This document shows, in pieces, positions 31,401 to 43,205 of a stretch of DNA of 64,000 nucleotides. Position 1 is the stretch's first letter; every line of letters starts with the position of its first letter. The notes under the pieces were generated by a model. The model saw only the letters and a list, made by a program, of their open reading frames with translations, did not search any database and was not told where the DNA came from. This stretch comes from Opisthorchis felineus (Eukaryota; Platyhelminthes; Trematoda; Opisthorchiida; Opisthorchiidae), in contig SJOL01009557.1 in assembly GCA_004794785.1 (NCBI GenBank), positions 352,080 to 416,079 on the forward strand, read 5' to 3'. A program made the position numbers and the translations under genes.

Positions 31401-33906
31401 GTAGTCAGCATATTATCGTAACCCAGTCATCGGTTCTCGCGTGTGACTTAATAATCCCGAAACAATTAGCTTGGAATATGATTGAGCCTGGGAAAGTCAG
31501 TCACAATAGGTCCTTTATTTCCAGTCGGTTCGCTGTGGGAGTAGGTGGAAGCACTCACACCGCCTGATGAAGTGAAGGTTTCCACTTGATTATCCAAGCG
31601 GTGATCACAGTCGTGACGGACGTTTGTTCTCAGTTTTCAGCTTTGGTTGGACTGAGCACAATTCTGTCACTCGTTTGTCTTAAACCGCGCATCCGTACAC
31701 TCACTTGCCCAGGTCTTCAATACCTTTCATTTGTCTTTGATATATTCGTGTTGGGGGCACGTCTGTCGTCTAGTTATTGAACTCCCTATGCATCGCGATC
31801 ATATTGCGTACCGTCAACGGATATTTCCGTAATCGACTGACTCGATCTAAGTGGGTTTTTGCATGTTTGAGGTTTGAAGTGTGTAAACACTGGTCTCCAG
31901 CAGGGCATGATGGGAAAATGGATGCCCGTTAGATAAATGCCTCTACAAGGAGATAGTGGGCCCGTGCCACGTGCGAACGACCACCAAACTAAAACAAATA
32001 CTGAAAAAGTTTGTCGGTGATAAGCAAAAAATACACACCTGTTGCGTCACTGATGTCATGAGCTGAAGTGCCAAGCATTTCTACATGTGACGCGACGGAG
32101 AACAAACCGAAACAACCCTACCAGTTTATTCGGATTGAGTCTACTGAAAATTGCTTATGATGGCTGGCATTCGAACAACCAGATCATCATTTTGCGAACT
32201 ACCGAATGGGATGCCGACGTTCGTTCACATCGAACCACGGTGATGGACTTCCGCGCACAATGGGCAATGTCACATGTGCTTTTCACTGAGCAGCACGTGC
32301 ATCCAACTGAATGTCCTATGCACAGCAATGTAGACGGACAACGCGGAACAAGAGCTTTCAGTGGCGAAGGAGAAACTACCACCCACGAACAACCGAATGA
32401 TACGGTTTCATGTAGAACATGAGGGCCATTTGGTAAACCTTCAGGAAAACCTTTCGTATTGCTTGTACTTCTGCTGCGTCCTTCTCACATTTGTTCAAAC
32501 CGTTGCTTTCACTGATGATTCACGTACTATCCAACGAAGCCATGAAGATGAACTTTTACAATGCACTGTTGGAGAAATTTGCCTTGGACCGGAGACGCAG
32601 AATGTTAGCAAAAGGAAATAGGGACCTAAGGGATTCATCACGACCCAAACCGCAAAAAAGTCAGTAAGTGTTTGGGAACCCAAGAAAGGTGATTTTTGAA
32701 AGTAAAGTTGAGGCATTATAACCATGCATTTCACTGCCCAAACATGCCCCTAGCAACGATTTAAATAGTCATCTTCCTTCACCCAACCCACGATGAGTGT
32801 AACGGGTGTTTTTGTGTGTCCGGTTGGTCCACCTACTAACCCGTCACTCTGCGTGCTTTTTGTTCCCAGAATCACACGGATCAATGGCGACAGACACACG
32901 TCAGCCTCTCCATTATTGCAAGCCAGAACCCTGCTCCGAAGTGGGATACACAACGACCTTTGGGACAACCGATGGGCTTCTTTTGACTCCACAACAACAA
33001 CAACAACAAACCATCTCCTTTTGCTATCCGGATGATTATCAAACTATAGAACAGAAACAATGCATGATTCACCAATCGCGACATATACAAATAACAAGTT
33101 CCACACAATACAGCCCATCATGTCCTACGTACACCACACCTCCAACGCAAAATGACTTACGTAACGATACCACCTCTGTCTGTACCTTGCAAAGTTGTGC
33201 TTCCCTGCCTCCACCATACGCTACCTCTCCACCATCAAACAGCTCGGCGCCAGCCCTGTATACCAACACAACGGAACTCATTTGCAATGCAGATCCTCCA
33301 TCCTACTTGGTTCAACAACCGTCCTGTAGAGAATCTACTCCTTTTGGTCAACTGCGGGTGATAAGCCCGACACCACCAAGCGACAGAAATCCTACTGAGG
33401 CGTCTACATTTGTGGAAAAAGCTAGTGCGTCTATCCAAAATTGCATGCTATTCGATGTGTGTGAGTGCCCACAGCTCAAAAAGGAAGATAATGCCGGCAC
33501 AAAGTCGCTCAAGTGCACAAAGGTTTTGGAGAAAGCGTTCCTTTGCGAATTCCCCAATTGTGTCAAACGGTTTGCAAGAGTTGATGAGTTAAAACGTCAT
33601 CAAAGAACACACAGCGATGTGAAGCAGTTTGTGTGTGATATTTGTCAGAAAGGATTTACTCGTAGTGACCACCTGATGACACACCGACGCACGCACACCG
33701 GAGAACGACCATACCCTTGTTGGTATTGTGATCGACGATTCGCCCGTTCCGACGAAAGGAACCGCCATGCAAAGGTACACTCCAGGGAGAAAACGGGGCG
33801 ATCAAGAAAACCACGCGTTTCCAAAGTGAAGACAGTCACAACCGGCCTTATTCCGTCAGCTGAAGTACCGACTGTTTGGCTGAATAACTTGTCACTTATG
33901 ACATAA
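28222..33906 (+). CDS. EGR: EGR-family zinc-finger transcription factor, two exons
   Basis: Three C2H2 fingers at the C-terminus define the family. The contact helices read [16 protein letters not shown] and RSDERNRH, matching EGR RSDELTRH, RSDHLTTH and RSDERKRH. The specificity residues are retained, so binding to a GCGTGGGCG-type site is expected in the nucleus. Exon 1 (28222-28458) ends G|GTGAGT and exon 2 (32870-33906) starts TGTTCCCAG|AATCAC. Both are phase 1, so the split codon joins as GAA. If ATG 28251 is the start the protein has 414 residues, in the usual EGR range. The N-terminal half is Pro/Ser/Thr/Gln-rich, as in EGR activation regions. Odd: the linker between fingers 1 and 2 is SDVKQ instead of TGE/QKP. 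EGR genes are typically immediate-early. WT1 and KLF fit less well because the second and third helices are EGR-specific. Confidence 0.88.
28459..32869 (+). other. Intron of the EGR gene, 4.4 kb
   Basis: GT at 28459-28460 and AG at 32868-32869. No repeat family described here was recognised inside it, apart from CATGATT repeats near 28920-28950. Several short ORFs (for example 32087-32422) have no recognisable content. Confidence 0.55.
32870..33906 (+). CDS. EGR: EGR exon 2 with three zinc fingers
   Basis: The 1037-base exon opens [20 protein letters not shown], has a short polyglutamine run (PQQQQQQT, a CAA repeat near 32990-33008) and Pro-rich segments ([15 protein letters not shown]). Finger 1 (about 33538-33612) is CX4CX12HX3H. 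Fingers 2 (about 33628-33700) and 3 (about 33712-33783) are CX2C type. A basic tail ([12 protein letters not shown]) follows finger 3, and the stop is TAA 33904-33906. The frame is also open upstream to an ATG at 32806, but that part includes the pyrimidine tract and acceptor and is best read as intron. Confidence 0.9.
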
Positions 33907-34066
33907 CACGTCATTAATAGAGCTCGTGGTTGGATCCCCGCTGTTTCACGTAGGGGATGTTGAACGTAAGCAGTAACTGCAAACCTAGCGGAGCAAGCAA
34001 ACTGCAAGCTTTGGTCATGTCTTTCAAAACTTCATATCCGAACATGTACTGGCGTTACTGCATGGA

Positions 34067-34072
34067 AATAAA
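34067..34072 (+). terminator. Polyadenylation signal AATAAA after EGR
   Basis: AATAAA about 160 bases after the EGR stop codon, the first on the coding strand. A 3' UTR of this length is plausible. Confidence 0.4.
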
Positions 34073-35289
34073 CACTTGATACCTCAACACAAGCGCCCTC
34101 AGGGCAATCGCGACTTCGCCAAACAGCGCAGCATTTGAAGTGAGCGACAAAGCCTTGATTTTCCATTCGACATAATACCGCTATATCCCTCTTCTCCACC
34201 GCCATATCGTCAAATGCACTATGACTTTCAGTTATGAAATATTTTTCTATATGCTGATTTTGATTGCCGAATTCAACAGCACTTTCAAAGACAGATTTGT
34301 CTAATTTTCAAGATACTGTCATCACAATCGTTTGTATAGATTGTACTCTCTTCAGTGAAGTGTTTTGAAGCTGTTGGGGATAGCGGAATTTTGGCAGCCT
34401 TGACTGTTTATGGGACTAGCCTACAGATTCACTCATGATAGCCACCACCGGAAAATGATTGAAAGTGTGAAAGAACAGCGCACGCATCTTAACAATATGG
34501 CACTGATACTATTACTAATACTACTAATAATAATAATGGTAAAAATAACGATAAACATAAATAATAATCATAATAAGGTAACGACCGGCTTTCATCCGCT
34601 GCAATCCACTTGAATCCCTAGTTTATAATATTCTTCGATGTATATGCTGCCCAAAGGCCACCTCAGGTTCCTCTGGGAAAGTTATTCAAGAGATCAAACT
34701 ACGTTCTCCCATACCAAACTACTCAAAAGTTCTATGGAAGCTCTGGAGAGGTCACTGTCGGTTTTCTCCTTGAAGAATATCGCAAAACCAGGGATTCGGG
34801 CAAATTTCATTTTAATACCCGTCAACATCATTTTTATTTTCAAATGAAGGTTTGTCAGTCTGACATTCAGGTACACAATAAGCTTGACGGAAGTTCGGGT
34901 CTGGTCCTACCAGATAAGATCTAATAAGACCGATTTATTCATATTATGCGCAGGCGGTTGCATTTTCACTGACTGATATTCCGCCGGTGAACTAGGGCTA
35001 GTTAAAGCTTTTTTCTAACTTGTTAGGATCAAAGAAGCTAAACAATGACAGGATGATCAGATGCAACTTCAGAACGTGTCATCCGATTTCTTTTGTCATG
35101 TATCATCGACCAATTTGTAAATCAAATCACCAAGCTATTAACGCGCCTATGCAGTCTATGTGCATGAGGACACGTGCACTTACACCGTCTGCTGAATGGT
35201 GCTTTCAGGTGACAGGTGTACCATACACTACGTTGCATTTTTGTTGGAAATGTAGATGAGCAAATTTACCGTTTGATTGCACAGTGAGG
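34073..35289. other. Intergenic; AAT-rich microsatellite at 34510-34580
   Basis: A (TAA/AAT)-rich low-complexity run at about 34510-34580. A badly decayed fragment of the hammerhead-like family may lie at 34870-34930 (TTGACGGAAGTTCGGGTCTGG, CCAGATAAGATC). No gene seen. Confidence 0.45.
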
Positions 35290-35515
35290 AGATTGGGTAA
35301 TTTTCAACTGAGACTTCATCCCGTCAGTGAAGCCATTCTATGCTGTAAAGTCAAAAAGCACTGTACAGCTCTTTTATCCTTACTGGGAATAATCAGTAGT
35401 GCGCATCTCACAAAATTCAGAAAGTTTCGAACCCGTGACCTTCAGTCTAGTGGTTGATCACTTAACCGTTCGGCCACGAGCGGCTAAACATCAGTGTGAT
35501 TAGATCTCACTTAGT
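35290..35515 (-). repeat. SINE-A copy
   Basis: Minus orientation: tail CCGTCAGTGAAGCCATTCTATG, body AATAATCAGTAGTGCGCATC, B box on the minus strand GGGTTCGAAAC (near 35440), head with A-box-like TGGCCGAACGGTTAAG. Same architecture as the 39.5, 40.0, 56.1 and 56.4 kb copies. Confidence 0.82.
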
Positions 35516-38050
35516 GCCACTCATCCTTCGGTCACATAAAACAAATCGCTTCATTATTTGATGTATCGTTCAATTGTCAGTGTGAGCAACATGTCATTCG
35601 ATGTACGGTAGTACTTCTCTCTTAAGATCTCCTGTGCACTGAACCCGTCTACTGCGACCGAGTGGCCCTGCAGGCCAACAAAGCAAGGACTGGCTTTTCA
35701 AACAATTGGAAGATATGTGGGACCGATTGGGTAGTCATCGTTTCAGAGAGGTTTGCCCAGCAATAAATCCACCGATTGGTTGCCAGACCTCTCTGAAACA
35801 AGAACTAGCTTGTTCATCCGCCCTCCCCGAACTAAGACCGCCCCCTAGTAAGAGGGAATTAGTTTGCGCTTTCTGAAGTCGTGATGCAGGGGGACCACTG
35901 TACCGACTTCACCGAAATTCTGAGCAATTGGGGCGAGAAACTTGCAAAACTTGTGCATCCGATAAGTCACGATTCCAGGTTGAGTAATATGAACTGGAAA
36001 TAAAACCACAGTGCTTAAGATAATCAATCACCACGTTTAATACGAAACATTGATGATGAGAAACAGCGGAATTCGCTGCTCTACAAGGAAAAAGTGGAGT
36101 ATATTCGCCCGGAAAATGCAGACCTTTGGAAAGAACTTCATGAACTTCCGCCGCCAAATAATGTGAACATAGAGTCGGCCAAAATGCTTTACCAATGCTA
36201 ACCGGCGTAACATCCTACATCGTGACTAAAATCGCCAGTGATTTGGGTTAGGATAACAGAGAAAAGTGGTGGTCTCTACCTTTCGATTTTCAGTGCCCTA
36301 TTATTTTAAGAAATTCCTGTGTGTTTGTATAGGTTAAGCTGCTGGTCGCTTAAGGGAAAGGTAGAATAAGTGGTTTAAACACAAATTCGATGGCAGCATC
36401 TCCAAAGATGAACCGTAAAAAGCCAAAAGAACTTCCTGGGAGGTGGGTTCTCCTTCAGAAATAACCTATTTATGCACAGTGGTTATAGCTTCAACTTCAA
36501 AAGGTTCATACAACAAATTTACCACCCATGTATTTTTAGATGCCAGCCAGTACTCATTGGTTTTAAGCAAATTTTTTCACCTGAGAACTCCAATAAAGGT
36601 CAGTACTCCACATCCCAGGTATCCCTGGCCAACCACACAATAATCGTGCTCATTGTTTTGCATCCAGTCTCATCTTCAACGGAGATGTATAAAATTACCA
36701 CTGAAGTCCTCACAAATGTCAGGGCGAAGTATCATGTCTAGAGTGTCCGAATTCCTTCCAAAACGCATTCCAATGTCTGACGATAGTGTTCTACAACCGT
36801 TCGAAAGCCGTCTTATACTTGCGAAACAGACCTTGATTGAAGGCGGTCAGTTTAGTACTCGGGCTCCTTAACATGTGTGATGTACAATGAGTGAAAATGA
36901 ATCCAAAGGAAGATTTGGAAGTCAGCATATCACTACATTTTTAGCCGTAATTAGGTATAAAGGATAGTCTAGTAATAAAATACTACATCTAAAATAGGGC
37001 ACATTCTGAACCAAAATACTTTTAGTAAGCACATCTGGCTGGTAATTGTGTGAAAGATGACGAAACTTTGGATGTTGACCTTCCGGAAAGCGAAGATCCC
37101 TCGGCGATGGTCCATCCTCTGATTAGAGAGGGTAATATATCTAGGTGCAAAATAACTTCTACTCACTGACTAATTGCTTTCTCATTTCATTTTGAAACTT
37201 TGCGGTTCGGGCACACGGATTAGTCAAACATTTTTCAAATTTAGTCCAATGTTCGCACTCATGTTAACATAGGTAAGTTTATCCCGCCTTATTCCCCCTG
37301 TTTGATTCCAAAGGCAGGATATCAAATAATACCGGGTATTCAGATGACCTCAGGTCGTCTAACTGCCGTTGCTTTCTGGGTGGTGTCGTCTTACATAAAA
37401 ATTTCTACCTGAAAAGAAGCTACATCATCATCTCCCTAGTCTACTTTGTGAGACCATATTGCTCCGTGGTCTGTTCCGCTGGATCAATCCACCAGTTGGT
37501 CAGCCTGTATTGGAAGTTTATTTCCACTCCAGTTCAAGACCCCATTAGCTGGCATCCAACCCATGGCCTCAGAGTGTTATTCGGACCAAGGTACTGTAGG
37601 TTACTGGTGGTGTCACCGGAAGTCCGGTAGGTCCTGCATCATCGGCTGCATCTTCTAATAAGTGAAGTCCACTTCCATACAATTCTGTGACTTTCTAATC
37701 CACAGAAGTTCTCTGTGTCACATTTTAAGATAATAATTTCATATTATTTCTCGTCACCTGGTGCCAGGAATCCTTCTACAGCCAGGTGCTCTGTTTCACG
37801 TGGCATACTCTCCATTCTTATTTGATCAAAAATATGCATAAATCACAATCGATGTCCATATCAGACCTATAAAGTATCATTAAGCGAGGTAACAAATGCA
37901 GCTGAATTAGGTCGACCAGACTAATAAATGAGTCACCGTAATCTGAAAGGGAAGTAGCCCAACAAACCGCACTTTGAGGTGGTATACTATTCTCAGTGTG
38001 ACTTAGTCGACGGAATACTCAGTTATTATTATATATTATTAAAAACTTAC
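35516..38050. other. Intergenic, with a perfect 13-bp palindrome at 35740-35799
   Basis: GTTTCAGAGAGGT (35740-35752) and its exact complement ACCTCTCTGAAAC (35787-35799) flank a 34-base spacer containing CAGCAATAAATCCACCGA, which is shared with 16450-16480. No gene otherwise recognised. Confidence 0.55.
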
Positions 38051-38252
38051 CAACTCCTCCCCGGATTCTCTCTCTAATAGTGTACACTAGCTCTTCACCC
38101 TCAGCTGGAATACACCGAAGTCGACTCACAAGGAGAAAGTGTTCGGGCAAGGTCTTCCTCCGGTTGTCATTTCGTTTGTGTCGGTTCTTTCGTAGCATAA
38201 CATTTGGCATCGATCCCACGATATAACCACAAGTTTCGAGGAAGAGTGTTAA
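38051..38252 (-). CDS. Candidate exon, unknown protein (67 codons)
   Basis: Minus-strand open frame from acceptor-like CTATTGCTTGAG (AG 38254-38253) to a strong donor GTTG|GTAAGT (GT 38050-38049), phase 0 to 1. Translation includes LFLETCGYIVGSMPNVMLRK, then a basic stretch (RHKRNDNRRK), then HFLLVSRLRCIPAEGEELVY. The composition looks protein-like, but the family is not recognised and no partner exon was found. Confidence 0.3.
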
Positions 38253-38837
38253 CTCAAGCAATAGTCAGGGAAATCTATTAGAGGTTTCCCAACTGTGCCA
38301 ACCATTATTCGCACTGTTTCCAGACAGAAAGGTTTGTATTTCGAATTAAACTAGCTTACTGAAGACGCAATCTATGTGCTGCTTACCTCAATCATTCATC
38401 GATTATGACCAACTGCCTTACCGGTGTTCATCTTATAACCTGGGAGCAATCTTCTAATGATAATTTGTTTGTGAGGTTCAGATGACGCTTTAGTGTTCCA
38501 ATATTTCAAAACATCAGCTTTAAATAAGCTGTTAGACGTCTTGCCTAATTGTACGAACTCATGTTAGGTTCTTCCAATACGGTTACTTCTCGATAGTCCT
38601 TGTAAATGCGCCACACTGGATGATTTGTCAGTTGGTGTTCGTAAAAAACAAAGTTCAAGTCTACTATCGAAAGGGTCAATTGTGGTGGAATAACCGTAGC
38701 TGCTGACGATTCACGCTAAACAGACTGAGCAACAATCATACTTTTCCCATGTTTCGAATGCAGTGCAGTAGATGTTCAGTCATGCCGTAAGTGTCCCCTG
38801 TCATCCACAGCGGCCAGACAGATGACTCAGGGCCGAG
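38253..38837. other. Unannotated intergenic sequence
   Basis: Nothing recognised. Confidence 0.4.
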
Positions 38838-39040
38838 ATGTAACAGTGGTCAAAGAGCGAATTGACTTACCGGAAGTTCCGTGGTTCGAGCCCGATCTCC
38901 GCATCTCGACTGCTGCTGTCTAGGCCTGGGCGACCTGGCAGTATCACAGCTCTCGTACTTCCTTCGAGTGGCATGGCAACTACGCACCGGACGGGCGTTA
39001 CAGCTGAAAGATTTTTTAGACAGTTGACTGTAGTGTGGTT
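38838..39040 (+). repeat. SINE-B copy, nearly full length
   Basis: Head with B box CGTGGTTCGAGCCCGATC near 38880, then CATCTCGACTGCTGCTGTCT, CCTGGGCGACCTGGCAGTAT, CTCGTACTTCCTTCGAGTGG and CAGCTGAAAG. It aligns block by block with 40935-41115. Confidence 0.82.
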
Positions 39041-39533
39041 GCTGCTGTCCCGATCACTAAACCCACATAGTTTGTACTCAGGTTAGCTGTAGCAGGTTCG
39101 TACCTTAACCGCGTCAGGTCCACTTGAGATTCGATAAGACGCAAAACGCGAAAGGCATCACCGTTACCATGGTAACCGGTTACTGGGGAAGACAATAGAC
39201 GCACTTTACGACTTACCACTGGATTGCCTTGGTTCGTTGACGCAAACCACTTGACACACAACAGCAATCGACGCAGAGCAACTGGGTTCACGTGGTTGAC
39301 CTCTTAACCAATCAGTCAGCTAGTTGTTCTCTCAGATTGCTCACTGTACTACAATAATTGTTCATTTACTGGCACTTATCACACGCGCGCCTTAATATTG
39401 TTAACCAATCGGAATTCGTCGACTTCATTTCACGGACCCTATTTGATGACTAAGAGTGAAACGCCAGGTTCGGCCCGCTGGCACTAATTTTGGCACCCCT
39501 TTGTCTACATAATATAGATGTGAGGAGATCTGG
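39041..39533. other. Unannotated intergenic sequence
   Basis: Nothing recognised besides short ORFs. Confidence 0.4.
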
Positions 39534-39735
39534 TGATATTCAATAAAGATTCCATCCTGCCAGCGAAGCCAATCTATGCTGAGAAGTGGAGAAGCACTGT
39601 ACAGCTGTTTCATCCTTGTCTGGAATCATCAGCAGTGCACATTCACGGATCTTATAGTTTCGAACCTGCGGCCTTCTGGCCTATGGTTGAACACTTAGCC
39701 GTTTGGCCACCAGTGGCCGATCACTTGTGTTATTA
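39534..39735 (-). repeat. SINE-A copy, best preserved
   Basis: On the minus strand the tRNA-like head has an A-box-like GTGGCCAAACGGCTAAGTG and B box GCAGGTTCGAAAC, followed by GTGCACTGCTGATGATTCCA, CAAGGATGAAACAGCTGTAC and an AATCTTTATTGAATA tail. The head and box spacing mark it as tRNA-derived. Confidence 0.85.
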
Positions 39736-40024
39736 GCTTGCTATTGAGGAGAATGTTGATAACTTAGGTAGAGTAGATGGTCGTTGGTTTGTTTGCTGAG
39801 CTGCGCAAATTGATTGTAAACATTTTGTCATAACGGGATGAAATCTCTACTGAATATTACCAAATCTCCTCACATCAGCATGGGCCAATAAGCAGCTCTG
39901 AGAAAGTATAACTTCATTGGATGTGCGAAACTTCCTTCTGATAAGTTGTCACCCGCGGAGTAAGTCAATACGTGACCAAGTGATGTAGTTTCCTCTGTTG
40001 AGGGACGGGTGGCTCTATGTTGTT
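39736..40024. other. Short spacer with decayed REP-D trace
   Basis: TTTGCTGAGCTGCGCAAATTG near 39793-39813 resembles the REP-D core in decayed form. No gene. Confidence 0.35.
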
Positions 40025-40230
40025 ATTGAGATCTGATCGACCACTCGTGGCCGAATGGCTAGGTGTTCAACCACTGACCCAAAGGTCGTGGATTCGGAAC
40101 TCTGAGTTTTGTGGGGCGCGCACTGCCGATGATTCCCAATAAGGATGAAACAGCTGCTTCGCGGCTTTTCGGCATAGATTAGCTTCATTGAGAGGATCGA
40201 ATTTCTACTGAATAATACCCACCAGCGGTT
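40025..40230 (+). repeat. SINE-A copy
   Basis: Plus orientation: GACCACTCGTGGCCGAATGG (A-box region), GTCGTGGATTCGGAAC (mutated B box), GCGCACTGCCGATGATTCCC, AAGGATGAAACAGCTGC and GGCATAGATTAGCTTCATTG. It forms an inverted pair with the copy at 39534-39735, about 290 bp away. Confidence 0.85.
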
Positions 40231-40934
40231 AATCAAATGCGACATTCAAGCGCATAAGCGTGAAGAGTAGTTCACTAGGCGCTTGCATTTCCCACGCACC
40301 GTCGTTTGTTCTCCGAGGGGAATATACAGTTCTACGCATAGCTTGCCTGATCCTCATGAAGCTACCTAATTATCCAAATATTTAAGATTTCCATGAGCTT
40401 GACTTTCGAATTCGGAATGAAGATAAGTAAAACGATGTTAGGGATGGTACTCAACAGCAGATTACGGACAGACTAGATGTAGTTACAAATTCAAACGGCT
40501 CTGGATGGTACGAGCACTGATAAGGCTATCCTATGGTATGGAACTGAATCATACTATGACAACCGAACGCGTGTATACCTCATGTGTGAGCTTCCCGTCC
40601 CTCTTCATCATCAATATCAGCAGCACCACCGTGGAGCACTGGTGTTCTATTGCCACACAACCGATGATTTTATTTCAATAGAGGAGCCTAGTGCTGACCT
40701 ACCACAAATCCCCGAAGTACCTACACTCTGACACAGCAGGATAATCTAGAGAGAAACTGAACTCATGAAGAACATCGACATCCATTAGTCAACATTTCTG
40801 TTTCCAGCCAAACACAGGTACGAACAAGTGGGTTCCAATCTGGAAGGCCGATCGCATCAACAGTTGTCCGGTCGATATGCGAGAGTTGTTCATTCATGGT
40901 CCAGGTAGAGAATTCCACGCGGTTCACTGCTATC
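40231..40934. other. Unannotated intergenic sequence
   Basis: Nothing recognised. Confidence 0.4.
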
Positions 40935-41115
40935 GAACCCGAGATAGTTTAGCGGCTGGGGCGCAAACTTACTGACCGTAAGGTCCGTGGTTCGAACCCA
41001 ACTCGGCATCTCAACTGCTCCTGTCTAGACTTGGGCAACCTGACAGTATATCAGCCCTCGTGCTTCCTTCGGGTGGAACAGCGGCTAGGCACCGAGAGAT
41101 TGTTATAGCTGAACT
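40935..41115 (+). repeat. SINE-B copy with intact B box
   Basis: Head GATAGTTTAGCGGCTGGGGC (A-box region), B box CCGTGGTTCGAACCCAAC, then CATCTCAACTGCTCCTGTCT, GACTTGGGCAACCTGACAG, CTCGTGCTTCCTTCGGGTGG and TATAGCTGAACTG. The best copy of SINE-B in the window. Confidence 0.87.
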
Positions 41116-42984
41116 GCCCTCAACCTTCGAACGGCTACGTTCATATGGAATTGAGTGAACTGGGAATGACGACGTAAGTGGACCGATGAAGAACGCCTAA
41201 GCCTCATTTTTCGCCAAACTCTAGGATTATTCTTCAAAATGAAGCTGGCATAAAGAAAAGTGCCTATGAGCAAAACTGAATCTGCTACGTTCAGCACTGA
41301 ATTGGATGACGAGTGCACTCAACTTGAAAAAAAATACTGGGCCTGGTTTGGGACAGCAAGACGGATGAACATCATAGTCAAAATGCAGAAAGATGAGGGA
41401 ATTACTTTAGCATCCACGAAGAGGTGAAATGGCCAAATTAGTGAAGACTCTGGACCAGTGAGTGTGATAATATGATTTTTTGTGAAAACAGAAAGTTTAA
41501 CCAGATGAACAAACACAGTGACGACTTTATGGGTCTTCCCACCCCTCACCCATATGCACCACAACCAAAGTTCATTGCTTCTATTAACAGCAGTAAACTT
41601 GCGTTCAATTCGAAGGTTCAAATATCTTCGGTCCGAGCTTGAGACCCTTCGAAAGGGGGGAATGGGATATAGAAACTAAAAAAGCCGTTGACCACAAGTT
41701 TCTATTTGTCAACAAAAATGCCCCTTCAGACCGAGTGTTACCTCACTGAAGTAGCATTACCCGCTCAATTGCTGAATGATTTTAGTCGTAAAACGAATCT
41801 GTACTAAGAAAAAGATGAATAGTTCAAAATGCTTTATTAAGAAGTTGCCTACAGAAGGATAGGTGTGCTGGATTTTAAAGATAATCTCATTTTAACGGTT
41901 GACCCAGAAACGGAGAACCCCGAATCCGTTAATAAAATAACTAGATCCTAAACCTAAACCTAAATCCAGAAAGATTGGCTGTGTGCAGTGAAGTGCCCAA
42001 TGATTCTTTCAAAACGAACGAGATCGCCCAGTGTGGAAATGCTCACATTATGATGCAATGTACCTCTTAGGAGATTGCAGCTTCCCGCCATGGCAGAAAA
42101 TTATTTGTGGTGAGCCTCACAGCAGAGAATCCATAAAGTGCAATGAAAGGAACGGTGATCGGCTTCATGGGAAGGGTAACGTATAAGTGATAGATCGCAG
42201 CACTTATCCACTTCAATGTCATATAATAAATCAATAAATTTGAACTTGTGCACGGCAGTACTTCATGTCTGCCGGAAAGATTCTGCTTCATGCACTAGAA
42301 GCTGCTAATCAGCGCCAATCATATTTGCGTATGTCTGTCCTACGCATCAAAAGCTGACAGCGTCGCAAGACAGTACCACTGTCCCAGTACGTTCGAAGTC
42401 TGGACAAAGCAGTGCATTCCTGTCCAATTTAGGGTATGTCAGTGTTATTAGTTAACTTCTTCGGTGATTACTGAGTACCATAAACGAGACAAACGAGTGC
42501 CTCCGAGTCACTTTAGACACCTACCCAACAGATGCTGTGACTCAAAGGAACTAAAAGCCATTCCCGTCCATACAATTAAAGCCAAATGGGATCGCACCGA
42601 GCAAGCAGCAAACAAGTTTGGCGCCAGTAAAACTTGGGTGCGCATCAATATTAAAAGAAACACGGACCATCCAAGTCCGAAACAATCTAGGACAATGCAG
42701 GTGACCTCCCACGGATAATTGAACTGAAGGGTCGGACGTACCCATCGAAGAACCAAGTTTTGGTCGCGCTCCCTACTTTAACAATTGAATTCGAGAGATC
42801 ATAGTACCAGAAAGAAATGAACTGGGTAGTGGAGATTCAACAATCAAGCGAACAATATCCAGGGCAGCTAGTAAAGTACCGGATCCTTGGGCTGTGGAAC
42901 ACATATCCAACATATATACCGCAAACTTCCGACATTTAAAAGGTTGACGAAAAAAATGTTGGAGTTATTTCTCATTCCACTGTA
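41116..42984. other. Intergenic; three CCTAAA units at 41947-41967
   Basis: No gene recognised. CCTAAACCTAAACCTAAATC at 41947 is a short telomere-like hexamer run, probably chance low complexity. Confidence 0.4.
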
Positions 42985-43205
42985 ATTATTCATCATCAGA
43001 GACAGCAACATCAGTGCTGACACTGATGCTTCACTGTCGTATGACCATAAAGTTTGTTTAGTTTGATATTTAAAGCCTTATAGTGAAAAAAGAGTGTATG
43101 AGGGAGGGACCTGATGCTAGCCTAACGCAAACATACTGAGGTGGCTCCAAAAGCTCATTCAGGCAATCTGGAAAGAAGTTTACAGAACCGCCATTTCTTG
43201 CGATT
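42985..43205 (-). mobile_element. Non-LTR element 3' tail, truncated
   Basis: Carries AGAGACAGCAACATCAGTGC, TGACACTGATGCTTCACTG, ACCATAAAGTTTG and CTCATTCAGGCAATCTGGAA as in the 3' end of the element at 45720-48560, in the same (minus) orientation. Confidence 0.75.

Noticed and set aside
32087..32422. 111-codon plus ORF in the EGR intron as an additional exon
   Set aside because: No acceptor-donor pair compatible with the EGR phase and no recognisable content.
32806..32869. ATG at 32806 as the EGR start
   Set aside because: The segment contains the polypyrimidine tract and acceptor TTTGTTCCCAG, and reads [15 protein letters not shown], unlike an EGR N-terminus.
33538..33783. WT1 or KLF family identity for the zinc fingers
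   Set aside because: The helices [24 protein letters not shown] match EGR positions; WT1 and KLF have different residues in the equivalent fingers.
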